This document shows, one piece after another, positions 1-6,712 of a stretch of 7,459 nucleotides of DNA; the stretch's first letter is position 1, and the number at the start of each line of letters is the position of its first letter. The translations under genes and the position numbers were made by a program. This DNA is from an uncultured Bacteroidota bacterium (GTDB lineage Bacteria > Bacteroidota > Bacteroidia > Bacteroidales > SZUA-534): the NCBI GenBank assembly GCA_937899145.1, contig CALBPW010000030.1, positions 1-7,459 of the forward strand, read 5' to 3'. Below the pieces are notes generated by a model. That model saw only the letters and a list, made by a program, of their open reading frames with translations, was not told the origin of the DNA and ran no database searches.

Positions 1-1
1 T

Positions 2-217
2 ATGTTTACGGCAGGGTTTTCAGACACTATCCCGACATCGCTCTCTCAGCAAACAGCAACACTGCCGTTATCAATATTTTTTCAACTAAGCGCGCCGCAA
101 ATCGAAGTCCAAAATCGCGCATACGCCGCAGCACTTGTTTTAACAATTATTGTACTTATTATCAGCCTATTAGGTCGATTTATAACTAATCATTTTTCGA
201 AAAATAAATTACGATGA
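2..217 (+). CDS. pstA: Phosphate ABC transporter permease PstA, C-terminal fragment (5' end outside window)
   Basis: This is the last 71 codons of an inner-membrane permease of the high-affinity phosphate importer PstSCAB. PstA pairs with PstC to form the channel and is powered by PstB. The reading frame is open from base 2. The methionine there is almost certainly internal, because it matches the 'PIMFTA' position that follows the conserved ETAP cytoplasmic loop of PstA. The visible part has the family's short loop segment ([10 protein letters not shown], about residues 20-29 of the fragment), one last membrane helix (about 41-59) and a basic cytoplasmic tail (HFSKNKLR). The stop codon overlaps the pstB start (ATGA), which indicates translational coupling. 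Identification rests on this C-terminal pattern plus the adjacent pstB. The upstream genes pstS and pstC are expected to the left but are not visible. Confidence 0.88.
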   Translation: MFTAGFSDTIPTSLSQQTATLPLSIFFQLSAPQIEVQNRAYAAALVLTIIVLIISLLGRFITNHFSKNKLR

Positions 218-1056
218 AAAAATTCATATTACGCCGGCTTTTGGCAAACGACAACAACGAACCGTTTGTTCCGAATGCAAAATTTCAGCACCCCGAAGTG
301 GCTTCGGAACTTGTGATTGACCATTTCAATCTTTCAATTGAAGGTTCTCCAATTTTGAAAAACGTGTCGGTAACCATTCCTGCCAACAAAATAACATGTA
401 TCATTGGTCCTTCGGGCTGCGGAAAATCAACTTTATTGAAAAGTTTGAACCGCCTTTCCGATTCAATTGAAGGTGTAAAAACCTCGGGCGATATTCGGAT
501 TGGCGACACAAGCATAGCAAATTGTTCAGCATCGGAATTGGTCGAACTCAGGCGGCGCATTGGGCTTGTTCCGCAACGCCCTACCCCGCTCCCGATGTCG
601 ATTTTTGGAAACATCGCGTACGGATGCAAAATCCATGGTGTTGGCGGACGGCGACAATTGCGAAGAATTGTTCGGCACTATTTGAAAGTTGTGGGACTTT
701 GGGACGAGGTAAAAGACCGCCTGCATAGCCCGGCCGTTAAACTATCAATTGGTCAGCAGCAGCGTTTGTGTCTTGCCCGCAGCCTTGCCGTTGAGCCTGA
801 ATTTATTCTTGCCGACGAAGCGACATCGGCTCTCGATCCTGTTTCGAGCAAGATTGTTGAAGATTTATTTGTCAAACTTAAAGAGCAATACTCGATAATT
901 ATGGTTACGCACACACTACGCCAAACATTGCGAATTGCTGATTATGTGATATTTATCTATATGGGAGAGGTGATTGAGGCTGGCGAGGCAAAACAAGTAT
1001 TTGAAAACCCGAAACACGAACTAACAAAAAAATACTTATCGGGAGCAATAAGCTGA
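214..1056 (+). CDS. pstB: Phosphate ABC transporter ATP-binding protein PstB
   Basis: A 280-residue cytoplasmic ATPase that drives phosphate import through PstA/PstC. Visible motifs are Walker [10 protein letters not shown] (65-73), a Q-loop with the PstB-type run [12 protein letters not shown] followed by N-AYG (119-136), the ABC signature [16 protein letters not shown] (177-192), Walker B with catalytic glutamate [12 protein letters not shown] (198-208), and the H-loop histidine H233. The P-PMSI---AYG pattern after the Q-loop is what separates PstB from other ABC ATPases. Residues 1-33 form an N-terminal extension ahead of the usual start of the ATPase fold. Two motif variants are seen: LSIGQ instead of LSGGQ, and DEATSALD instead of DEP-SALD. 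Both glycine-to-isoleucine and proline-to-alanine changes leave the catalytic residues intact, so activity is expected. The start is fixed by the ATGA overlap with pstA. No phoU follows, although it is the common next gene. Confidence 0.95.
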   Translation: MKKFILRRLLANDNNEPFVPNAKFQHPEVASELVIDHFNLSIEGSPILKNVSVTIPANKITCIIGPSGCGKSTLLKSLNRLSDSIEGVKTSGDIRIGDTSIANCSASELVELRRRIGLVPQRPTPLPMSIFGNIAYGCKIHGVGGRRQLRRIVRHYLKVVGLWDEVKDRLHSPAVKLSIGQQQRLCLARSLAVEPEFILADEATSALDPVSSKIVEDLFVKLKEQYSIIMVTHTLRQTLRIADYVIFIYMGEVIEAGEAKQVFENPKHELTKKYLSGAIS

Positions 1057-1094
1057 CATTTCAGAGTTATATCTTTCAGCCTAAAATTCAACAA

Positions 1095-1128
1095 CTTACA
1101 ACTTTCAAACTTACCGCTTACAACTTTC
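1095..1128. repeat. 12-bp direct repeat (CTTACAACTTTC) between pstB and kup
   Basis: CTTACAACTTTC occurs at 1095-1106 and again, exactly, at 1117-1128, a period of 22 bp. A partial copy of its start (ACTTACC) lies between them. The right copy covers the kup stop codon and its last codons, and the left copy lies in the 61-bp pstB/kup convergent gap. This looks like a small local duplication of the end of kup. I see no strong hairpin with a T-run in the gap, so how the two convergent transcripts end is unclear. Confidence 0.7.
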
Positions 1129-3076
1129 CGCCCTCCTCTTGCCTAACAATATGCGGAATGTAAGTTTTGCTTGGAATTGTTAGGGGAATTGATTCGGTTG
1201 ATACATTGCCTGCATCAAGCCCCCAAGCCGAGACATCAGTAAGACCGAGGCGCTTTATTGGGTAGTAAAGCATTAACACAAAGCGTTCGATAAAAGCCAA
1301 ATCGGCTTGTTTTGGCACTCGCCGCTCAATGTGTATAATGCGGAAATCGGCAGGAATATTATGTTTCCGAAGCGACGGATAACTACTGCGCAAATCAAGC
1401 CCATCTTCGCCTAAATGGTCGACAACTTGCTTAAAATAATCGTAAATACGCGGTTGCATTTTGAATCCCAAAAAGAAATCGATGCGGATAACTTTGTTTG
1501 GCACAAGGTGCTCCACTTTGTACTCAAGCGTGTAAGGCGTGTCAAGAATATCAACGTGCAAAAGCCAATAAACATCGGCACGCTTGGGCTCGCGGTGAAT
1601 TATGCTGTCAATAACTTTCGCTTCAATATCGGTACGGAAATTAGCATGAGTTGTATAAACCAAATTAGTAGCGTATTTTGGTATCGTTTCATCTTCGCTA
1701 ATATCCTTAATTACAGGCAGATAATCACCAATTTTAGAAAAGGTTATGAATCGGTTTCTGATACGGCGTCCTGTAAAAAGAATTATCATTACGAATGATA
1801 AAAACGCTGCTATAAGTGCCGTAAACCACGCACCACGACTGAATTTGTGGACATTGGCGATAAAAAATGAGCCCTCAATCAACAAGTAAGCAACCGCAAA
1901 CAAAATAATCGACCAATTGGGTGCGCCTTTTTGATGTAAGTAGAATACAATCAAGGTTGAAGTCATCAGCATTGTGATGGTTACCGTAAAACCATAAACA
2001 TTCTGAAGTGAAGCAGAATTTTGGAAGTAAAACACTGAAAACAAACAACATGCGTAAACAGCCCAATTGATTGTTGGCACATACATTTGCCCAATAACTT
2101 GTGATGGATATTTAATGCGAATTTTTGGCCAAAAATTGAGTGATATAGCCTCGCTAATTAGTGTGTATGAGCTTGTTATAGACGCCTGACAAGCCACAAT
2201 GGCTGCCAATGTGGCAAGCACAATCCCTATCGGCAAAAACCACTCGGGCATTATTGCATAAAAGGGATTGACACCAACGGGCAAGTTATCAGCATTAAGA
2301 ATGACCCACGCGCCTTGTCCCATATAATTGACAATCAGCATAATTTTTACAAAAGCCCAACTACCTTGAATATTTTTCAACCCGCAATGCCCCAAATCGG
2401 TATAAAGCGATTCGGCTCCTGTTGTACAAAGGAAAATAGCCCCAAGTAGCAGAATACCGGCCGGATGCGCCATTAACAGTTTTAGCCCATAGTATGGATT
2501 GAAGGCTTTCAGCACTATCGGGCACTCAATGAGATTTACAAATCCAAGCACACCTAAAACACTGAACCACAACAACATTATAGGGCCAAATGACCGTCCG
2601 ACTGTGGTAGTGCCAAACTGCTGAATGAAAAACAAAAATGTGATAATCACCACACTTATTGCCAGAATGGGCAAGTGTGTATTTAACATCGAAAGACCTT
2701 CAACGGCCGACAACACTGTGATTGACGGCGCAATAACACCATCGGCAAGCAACGAACTGCCACCAATTATAGCTATGAAAAAAAGTTTGCGGTGATGCTT
2801 GCGTAAAAGTGCAAAAAGTGAGAAAATGCCACCTTCGCCACGGTTGTCGGCACGCAATGTTATCAGCACATATTTAACTGTAGTTTGTAAAGTTAGCGTC
2901 CAAACAATGCACGATAGCACACCAATTATTGTTTCCGCATCAGCTGTCCCGACAACAGCCAAAACAGCACGAAAAACATAGAGTGGCGAAGTGCCAATAT
3001 CGCCAAAAATTATGCCCAATGCCACAATAGCACCAGCAAAAGTGAATTTCTTGATTTGGTTTGAATTACTATTCAT
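1118..3076 (-). CDS. kup: Kup-family potassium uptake transporter
   Basis: A 652-residue inner-membrane K+ importer of the KUP/HAK/KT family, which in characterised members works as a K+/H+ symporter. The N-terminal signature GIIFGDIGTSPLY (21-33) contains the aspartate (D26) at the position linked to ion coupling in the family. Further family landmarks are RADNRGEGGIFSL (75-87), TTGAESLYTDLGHCG (218-232) and CQASITSSYTLISEAI (296-311). About twelve hydrophobic segments fill residues 12-435, followed by a basic patch (GRRIRNRF, 436-443) and a soluble C-terminal domain of about 210 residues, as is usual for Kup. Length agrees with the family. The ATG at 3074-3076 sits just ahead of the first helix. 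The gene is convergent with pstB and divergent from the methyltransferase gene, so it is probably transcribed alone. A Bacteroidota-type promoter lies about 100 bp upstream, leaving an unusually long leader. Confidence 0.96.
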   Translation of the reverse strand: MNSNSNQIKKFTFAGAIVALGIIFGDIGTSPLYVFRAVLAVVGTADAETIIGVLSCIVWTLTLQTTVKYVLITLRADNRGEGGIFSLFALLRKHHRKLFFIAIIGGSSLLADGVIAPSITVLSAVEGLSMLNTHLPILAISVVIITFLFFIQQFGTTTVGRSFGPIMLLWFSVLGVLGFVNLIECPIVLKAFNPYYGLKLLMAHPAGILLLGAIFLCTTGAESLYTDLGHCGLKNIQGSWAFVKIMLIVNYMGQGAWVILNADNLPVGVNPFYAIMPEWFLPIGIVLATLAAIVACQASITSSYTLISEAISLNFWPKIRIKYPSQVIGQMYVPTINWAVYACCLFSVFYFQNSASLQNVYGFTVTITMLMTSTLIVFYLHQKGAPNWSIILFAVAYLLIEGSFFIANVHKFSRGAWFTALIAAFLSFVMIILFTGRRIRNRFITFSKIGDYLPVIKDISEDETIPKYATNLVYTTHANFRTDIEAKVIDSIIHREPKRADVYWLLHVDILDTPYTLEYKVEHLVPNKVIRIDFFLGFKMQPRIYDYFKQVVDHLGEDGLDLRSSYPSLRKHNIPADFRIIHIERRVPKQADLAFIERFVLMLYYPIKRLGLTDVSAWGLDAGNVSTESIPLTIPSKTYIPHIVRQEEGGKL

Positions 3077-3176
3077 AAATTAGACATAATTAGCCATATA
3101 TCAACTGATTATACAGAATAGCCATTATACGAAACGATGCCCCCAATGCGATATATAAACTAAAAGTTTCAGACTG

Positions 3177-3208
3177 CAAATATATAAGATAACAAAAACA
3201 CAAACAAA
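3177..3208 (-). promoter_or_regulatory. Predicted Bacteroidota-type promoter for kup
   Basis: Read on the minus strand, TTTG (3208-3205) is followed after 20 bp by TATATTTG (3184-3177). The second box is an exact match to the Bacteroidota -7 consensus TAnnTTTG, and the first fits the -33 TTTG box at normal spacing. Transcription would start near 3170 and give a leader of roughly 95 nt before the kup ATG. Several CAAA runs in this A-rich stretch make the choice of -33 box uncertain. Confidence 0.5.
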
Positions 3209-3277
3209 AAACGCAAACTGAAAACACACTCAAAGCCCAATGCCGATAACTCGCGTTTAAAGTTTTGCAACTTTTAC

Positions 3278-3285
3278 TAATATTG
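3278..3285 (+). promoter_or_regulatory. Possible -7 promoter element for the rRNA methyltransferase gene
   Basis: TAATATTG matches the Bacteroidota -7 box TAnnTTTG with one mismatch and lies 18 bp before the chosen ATG at 3304, giving a short leader of about 12 nt. I see no clear -33 box at the right distance, so this is a weak call. It does support the ATG at 3304 over a TTG start at 3265, which would lie upstream of the promoter. Confidence 0.3.
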
Positions 3286-3303
3286 CACAAAAAAATCACG
3301 ACA

Positions 3304-4062
3304 ATGGAACACCAATCGCGCCACACCGATGACTACATTTTTGGCACACGCGCCATCATCGAAGCCATTCACTTTGGCAAACAAATCGACAAAATATTGA
3401 TGAAAATTGGTCAGAACAACGAGCTGACACAAGAACTTACAGAGTTGATTCGCGGACACAATATCCCTATTCAGCGCGTACCCGTTGAACGTCTCGACCG
3501 CATTACCCGTAAAAACCATCAAGGTGTAATTGCACTGATGTCGCCTGTGGCTTTCTGCCAAATTGAAGATGTTGTGGCACAGACATTTGAAAATGGTGAA
3601 ATGCCGTTCGTTATTGCACTTGATGGCATTACTGATGTGCGAAATTTTGGTGCTATAGTGCGCTCTGCCGAATGTGCAGGTGTGCACGCCATTGTAGTTC
3701 CCGAAAAAGGAGCATCGCGCATTGGGCCTGACGCCGTCAAAACATCGGCAGGAGCATTACACAAAGTGCCAATTTGCCGAACATCATCGCTTAAAAAAAC
3801 ACTGCAAATGTTAATGGACTCAGGATTAACCATTTGCGGTGCAACTGAAAAAACCGGCAATTTGTATTTCAATCAAGAATTAACCGGGCCGCTTTGCATT
3901 GTTATGGGTGCTGAAGACGAGGGACTTAGCGATGAGATTTTCCGTCTTTGTCAGCCTCTGCTCAAAATTCCAATTTTAGGCGAAATAGAATCACTAAACG
4001 TGTCCGCCGCCGCAGCTGTACTAATGTATGAAGTTGTGCGCCAACGAAATACGACAAAATAA
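3304..4062 (+). CDS. rlmB: TrmH/SpoU-family 23S rRNA 2'-O-ribose methyltransferase (RlmB-like)
   Basis: A 252-residue SPOUT-class methyltransferase that uses S-adenosylmethionine. RlmB methylates the 2'-OH of a guanosine in the peptidyl-transferase centre region of 23S rRNA (G2251 in E. coli). The N-terminal substrate-binding domain begins with IFGTRAIIEAI (12-22) and reaches about residue 80, ending in the typical HQGVIALMSP. The catalytic trefoil-knot domain carries motif 1 DGITDVRNFGAIVRSAECAG (107-126, with N114 and R120), motif 2 IVMGAEDEGLSDEI (199-212) and motif 3 IPILGEIESLNVSAAAAVL (222-240). Order and length match RlmB/TrmH group 3. The ATG at 3304 is preferred because the 13 codons before it (from a TTG) match nothing in the family and lie over the likely promoter. 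It ends 11 bp from the convergent Lnb-type gene. The exact target nucleotide cannot be read from sequence, and another rRNA or tRNA 2'-O site is possible. Confidence 0.9.
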   Translation: MEHQSRHTDDYIFGTRAIIEAIHFGKQIDKILMKIGQNNELTQELTELIRGHNIPIQRVPVERLDRITRKNHQGVIALMSPVAFCQIEDVVAQTFENGEMPFVIALDGITDVRNFGAIVRSAECAGVHAIVVPEKGASRIGPDAVKTSAGALHKVPICRTSSLKKTLQMLMDSGLTICGATEKTGNLYFNQELTGPLCIVMGAEDEGLSDEIFRLCQPLLKIPILGEIESLNVSAAAAVLMYEVVRQRNTTK

Positions 4063-4073
4063 CTGAGTGCCTT

Positions 4074-5279
4074 TTACTGAATTTCCGAACATTCAAACAC
4101 ACATTCCTCGCCAAAATTTGATTCAGCATTCAGATGTTTCAAATTTGAAAACAGCCGCAAAACCGATATTGCCGCCAATGGGTAAAAACAGATATTGAAA
4201 TTTTGAATAAACGAAGCAGGAAGCATCAAAGCATTACTAATCAACAGAATTACAGTTAGACACCTATACCGTTTTTTCGTTTTTTCACCTACTACGAAAA
4301 TGTATATCAAATATAATGGCGATGCCCACAAAATGTTTAAATTCCAGATAGTTGCGCCGTGGTCAGTTGCAAACCAAAGCAATGCAACCACAAGCCCCAA
4401 AACGCCTAAAACGCTGAAATAGAAGCAATCAATAATTTTCCAATTGGAATTTGGAAGTTTAACACTAAGAGCCAAAATCACAAAAAAGAGCAATATAAAA
4501 ATTGTAAAAGGTGCTATAAACCAACAAGTTGACGTTGGTTGTATTGTAGATTTCACAACTTCATAAGTATCGAGCACTAAAGGCAATGTATCAATATTAC
4601 AATCAGCAATATAAGCACAAAGTTTGTCAGGTAAAAAGGCTTGTTCGCGCTTAGATGCCCGGCGGTCGGTGATTGAACCAAGCGCAAGGTCGATTCCAGC
4701 CTTTGTCCACAAACTTTGCTTCAAATAAGGATGAATACAATTGCGCAAGGTTGGCTGACGTGAACTATCACTATTACAATAAGTTAACGTCGCATCGAAT
4801 GTATTATAAAGCATGTCAAGAATACGCGATGCGCAATTGTCAAAAAAGAAATCGTATTGATAATATCGATTTTCAGGTTTGTAATTTTCGTCAAGATTAT
4901 TGAAAAGTTGCTGGCGTTGTTCTAATGACAGATTTAAACGTTGTGCAACCACCCGCCTTCCTTCTTCTTCGTATTCAGCGACAAAACGAGCGAACGACTC
5001 TGCGCTAAGCCTATAAAGTAATTTTCCGGCACAAAATTTGGCATAAAAATGCGGAGTTTGGAAACTAAAAGTTCCATAATTAAAAACTGCATTAATGTTA
5101 AGTTTTGGATCGATTACACCAATAGCACTATGTCCAAATTGAGAATAAAGCTGATTGCCCGGAGCGCAAGTGTAAACTACGATGTACGACTCGCCGGTAA
5201 GTTGCGGCACGTGATGCTCCGCAGCACAAGCCAAAATAGACATTAAGCCAAATATCAACAAATTAGCAATTTTTCTCAT
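4074..5279 (-). CDS. DUF4105 / Lnb-family membrane protein, candidate lipoprotein N-acyltransferase
   Basis: A 401-residue envelope protein. Residues 1-20 are a signal peptide or anchor; ILAC (15-18) loosely resembles a lipobox, but a cut after ACA (17-19) is equally plausible. Residues 22-250 form a periplasmic domain with the DUF4105 hallmarks: YTCAPGNQLYSQFGHSAIGV (36-55), FNYGTFSF (66-73), PENRYYQYDFFFDNCASRI (135-153). The conserved H50 and C149 could be a cysteine-histidine catalytic pair of a papain/NlpC-like fold (inference). The C-terminal third has five hydrophobic segments (about 252-273, 283-304, 311-330, 339-357, 361-378), with the family-typical ATDHGA---NLNILWASPL between helices two and three. 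As I recall, this architecture is now named Lnb, a Bacteroides lipoprotein N-acyltransferase that completes triacyl lipoproteins; treat that function as likely, not shown. It lies 20 bp downstream of the Nudix gene, probably as one unit, though TTAATTTG (5303-5296) could be its own -7 box. Confidence 0.85.
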   Translation of the reverse strand: MRKIANLLIFGLMSILACAAEHHVPQLTGESYIVVYTCAPGNQLYSQFGHSAIGVIDPKLNINAVFNYGTFSFQTPHFYAKFCAGKLLYRLSAESFARFVAEYEEEGRRVVAQRLNLSLEQRQQLFNNLDENYKPENRYYQYDFFFDNCASRILDMLYNTFDATLTYCNSDSSRQPTLRNCIHPYLKQSLWTKAGIDLALGSITDRRASKREQAFLPDKLCAYIADCNIDTLPLVLDTYEVVKSTIQPTSTCWFIAPFTIFILLFFVILALSVKLPNSNWKIIDCFYFSVLGVLGLVVALLWFATDHGATIWNLNILWASPLYLIYIFVVGEKTKKRYRCLTVILLISNALMLPASFIQNFNICFYPLAAISVLRLFSNLKHLNAESNFGEECVFECSEIQ

Positions 5280-5299
5280 CTTTCAATAAATTGCACAAA

Positions 5300-5920
5300 T
5301 TAACGTATTTCTCTCAATTGTTTGATAACTTCGGGTATCGATGAGAAGCTGTCTTTCAGTAAATCATCTATTTTAGTCTCATCTGCCCAAATCGCATCCG
5401 TTATTTCCTCATCGGTTTGCGGTTTTAAAATTGCTGAGCCATCGTAACGCATCAAATACCAATCAGTTGATTTCAATATCGGTTGATTATAAATATAATA
5501 AGTATGATAAGTGGTACAAATCAACCTATCAATTCTCATATTGCTTATGCCGCACTCCTCCTCCACTTCGCGTAAGCCACACTGCTCACTGGTTTCGCCT
5601 TGTTCCATGTGTCCTTTCGGAATATCCCATTTACTTTTTCGTCTGATAAACAAGCACTTACCATCGGAATTAACAACCAATCCGCCAGCAGCCTGACGCA
5701 CCTCAAACATCGAGCAAAAATCTGCCCAAACATTTTCAAGATTATTGCCAAAAACTTTCACTTCGCAATTTCCGGCTTTCGCCAAATAACCGAAAGCGAA
5801 TCGTCTAAAATCTTCAATATCAGTATATTTATAAAAAATTTTAGTATCAGTATCGAAAACTGAATTATTAGTGAACGTAATCACATTTCCGAAAAAGAAA
5901 ACTTTATACTTTTGAGCCAT
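5300..5920 (-). CDS. Nudix hydrolase with an N-terminal extension
   Basis: A 206-residue, probably cytoplasmic enzyme that hydrolyses a nucleoside diphosphate linked to another group, using Mg2+. The Nudix box is complete at residues 103-125 and fits GX5EX7REUXEEXGU exactly (G103, E109, R117-E118, E121-E122, G124). It is preceded by KWDIPKG, common in Ap4A/MutT-like members. Residues 77-180 make up the Nudix fold. The first 70 residues are an extra domain beginning MAQKYKVFFFGNVITFTN, which I do not recognise as a named family; Nudix proteins with such a start next to pyrE are, from memory, common in Bacteroidota. The substrate cannot be deduced. Its start codon is separated by one base from that of divergent pyrE, so its own promoter must lie inside pyrE; TGAATTTG (5941-5934) is a one-mismatch -7 candidate. 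The Lnb-type gene follows after 20 bp. Confidence 0.93.
   Translation of the reverse strand: MAQKYKVFFFGNVITFTNNSVFDTDTKIFYKYTDIEDFRRFAFGYLAKAGNCEVKVFGNNLENVWADFCSMFEVRQAAGGLVVNSDGKCLFIRRKSKWDIPKGHMEQGETSEQCGLREVEEECGISNMRIDRLICTTYHTYYIYNQPILKSTDWYLMRYDGSAILKPQTDEEITDAIWADETKIDDLLKDSFSSIPEVIKQLREIR
5907..5914 (+). promoter_or_regulatory. Predicted -7 promoter element for pyrE inside the Nudix gene
   Basis: TACTTTTG is an exact match to the Bacteroidota -7 box TAnnTTTG and ends 7 bp before the pyrE ATG. Given the usual distance from this box to the start of transcription, the pyrE mRNA would begin almost at its start codon. The box lies over codons 3-5 of the divergent Nudix gene. No good TTTG -33 box is present at 19-21 bp; the nearest resembling run is TTTC at 5886-5889. 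Confidence 0.45.
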
Positions 5921-5921
5921 T

Positions 5922-6557
5922 ATGGAAACAATTCAAATTCAACAAAAAGTCGCTTCTTATTTGCTGCAAATAAAAGCAATTAAACTGTCTCCGTCAACCC
6001 CATTCACATGGGCGTCGGGGCTAAAATCACCAATTTATTGCGATAACCGCGCAACCCTCTCATTTCCTGATGTTCGCAGTTATATTCGCGATTCGTTTGT
6101 AACACTTATTCGGCAAAAATATCCTGAGGCAGAAGTCATCGCAGGCGTTGCCACAGGCGCCATTGCACATGGTGTATTAGTTGCCGAAGCTATGAATTTG
6201 CCATTTGTATATGTACGCAGCGACGCAAAAAAACACGGCATGTGCAATCAGGTGGAAGGCAACCTGCAAGCGGGTCAGAAGGTTGTGGTAGTAGAAGATT
6301 TAGTATCGACTGGCGGAAGCAGCCTTGCCGCTGTTGAAGCCTTGCGCAATGCAGGCGCTGAGGTGCTTGGCCTTTACGCCATCTTCACTTACGGCTTCAA
6401 ACGCGCCGTTGACGCCTTTGCGGCCGCCAATTGCAAATTTGACACACTTAGCAACTACGACGCACTTTTAGAGCACGCTCTTGAAATTGGATATATTTCT
6501 GACAATCAACTCGATGCTCTAAAGAAATGGCGACACGCGCCAGAAGATTGGAAGTAA
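5922..6557 (+). CDS. pyrE: Orotate phosphoribosyltransferase
   Basis: A 211-residue cytoplasmic enzyme that joins orotate to PRPP to make orotidine 5'-monophosphate, the fifth step of de novo pyrimidine synthesis. The PRPP-binding motif VVVVEDLVSTGGSS is at 121-134 (E125-D126). The flexible catalytic loop YVRSDAKKHGMCNQVEG (97-113) supplies K103, K104 and H106-type residues, and the N-terminal orotate/phosphate region FTWASGLKSPIYCDNR (28-43) is typical. Length and motif order are those of bacterial PyrE, which works as a dimer. The ATG at 5922 is the only sensible start, since the next base to the left belongs to the divergent gene's spacer. A strong hairpin terminator follows 23 bp after the stop, so it appears to be a single-gene transcript. 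I see no attenuator or PyrR-like leader; there is no room for one. Confidence 0.96.
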   Translation: METIQIQQKVASYLLQIKAIKLSPSTPFTWASGLKSPIYCDNRATLSFPDVRSYIRDSFVTLIRQKYPEAEVIAGVATGAIAHGVLVAEAMNLPFVYVRSDAKKHGMCNQVEGNLQAGQKVVVVEDLVSTGGSSLAAVEALRNAGAEVLGLYAIFTYGFKRAVDAFAAANCKFDTLSNYDALLEHALEIGYISDNQLDALKKWRHAPEDWK

Positions 6558-6580
6558 AAATCTATTCTTTGAGGAACTTT

Positions 6581-6615
6581 AAAAACACCTTGGATTCTGA
6601 CTGAGGTGTTTTTTT
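6581..6615 (+). terminator. Rho-independent terminator after pyrE
   Basis: A 10-bp perfect stem AAAAACACCT (6581-6590) / AGGTGTTTTT (6604-6613) closes a 13-nt loop and runs into a T-tract (seven T's, 6609-6615). It sits just downstream of the pyrE stop and ahead of the promoter region of the next gene, which it separates from pyrE. The A-run on the left arm means it could also fold on the other strand, but no minus-strand gene ends here. Confidence 0.88.
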
Positions 6616-6712
6616 ATTGACTACAGACATCAAACCAACACTAATTGACCAAGACAATAATAATTTTTTGTAAAAAGTACATTTATTATACACCGCCAAT
6701 AATAATTTGTTC

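Noticed and set aside
285..629. Open frame of 114 codons on the minus strand inside pstB
   Set aside because: It is antisense to the conserved Walker A and Q-loop region of pstB, has no recognisable domain and no promoter; a codon-bias shadow.
1052..1080. GCTGA/TCAGC inverted repeat after pstB considered as a terminator
   Set aside because: Only 5 bp of stem around a 19-nt loop and no T-run; not a credible Rho-independent terminator.
1415..1798. Plus-strand open frame of 127 codons inside kup
   Set aside because: It lies antisense to the Kup C-terminal domain, with low-complexity content and no family resemblance.
3091..3125. TAGCCAT repeated at 3091 and 3119 considered as an operator
   Set aside because: Seven bases in an AT-rich 100-bp stretch is too weak to claim a regulator site; kept only as a note under the kup leader.
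3265..3303. Upstream TTG start adding 13 residues to the methyltransferase
   Set aside because: The extra residues (MQLLLILHKKITT) are not part of the family, and this start would precede the likely transcription start.
3090..3326. Minus-strand open frame of 78 codons across the kup/rlmB intergenic region, hydrophobic translation
   Set aside because: It overlaps the kup promoter and the rlmB start; its hydrophobic character follows from AT-rich DNA and it matches no known small membrane protein.
3277..3872. Two overlapping minus-strand open frames inside the rRNA methyltransferase gene
   Set aside because: Both are antisense to strongly conserved SPOUT motifs; cysteine/histidine-rich translations without a fold-like pattern are typical of shadow frames.
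5600..5863. Plus-strand open frame of 87 codons inside the Nudix gene
   Set aside because: It is antisense to the complete Nudix box and shows no independent coding signal.
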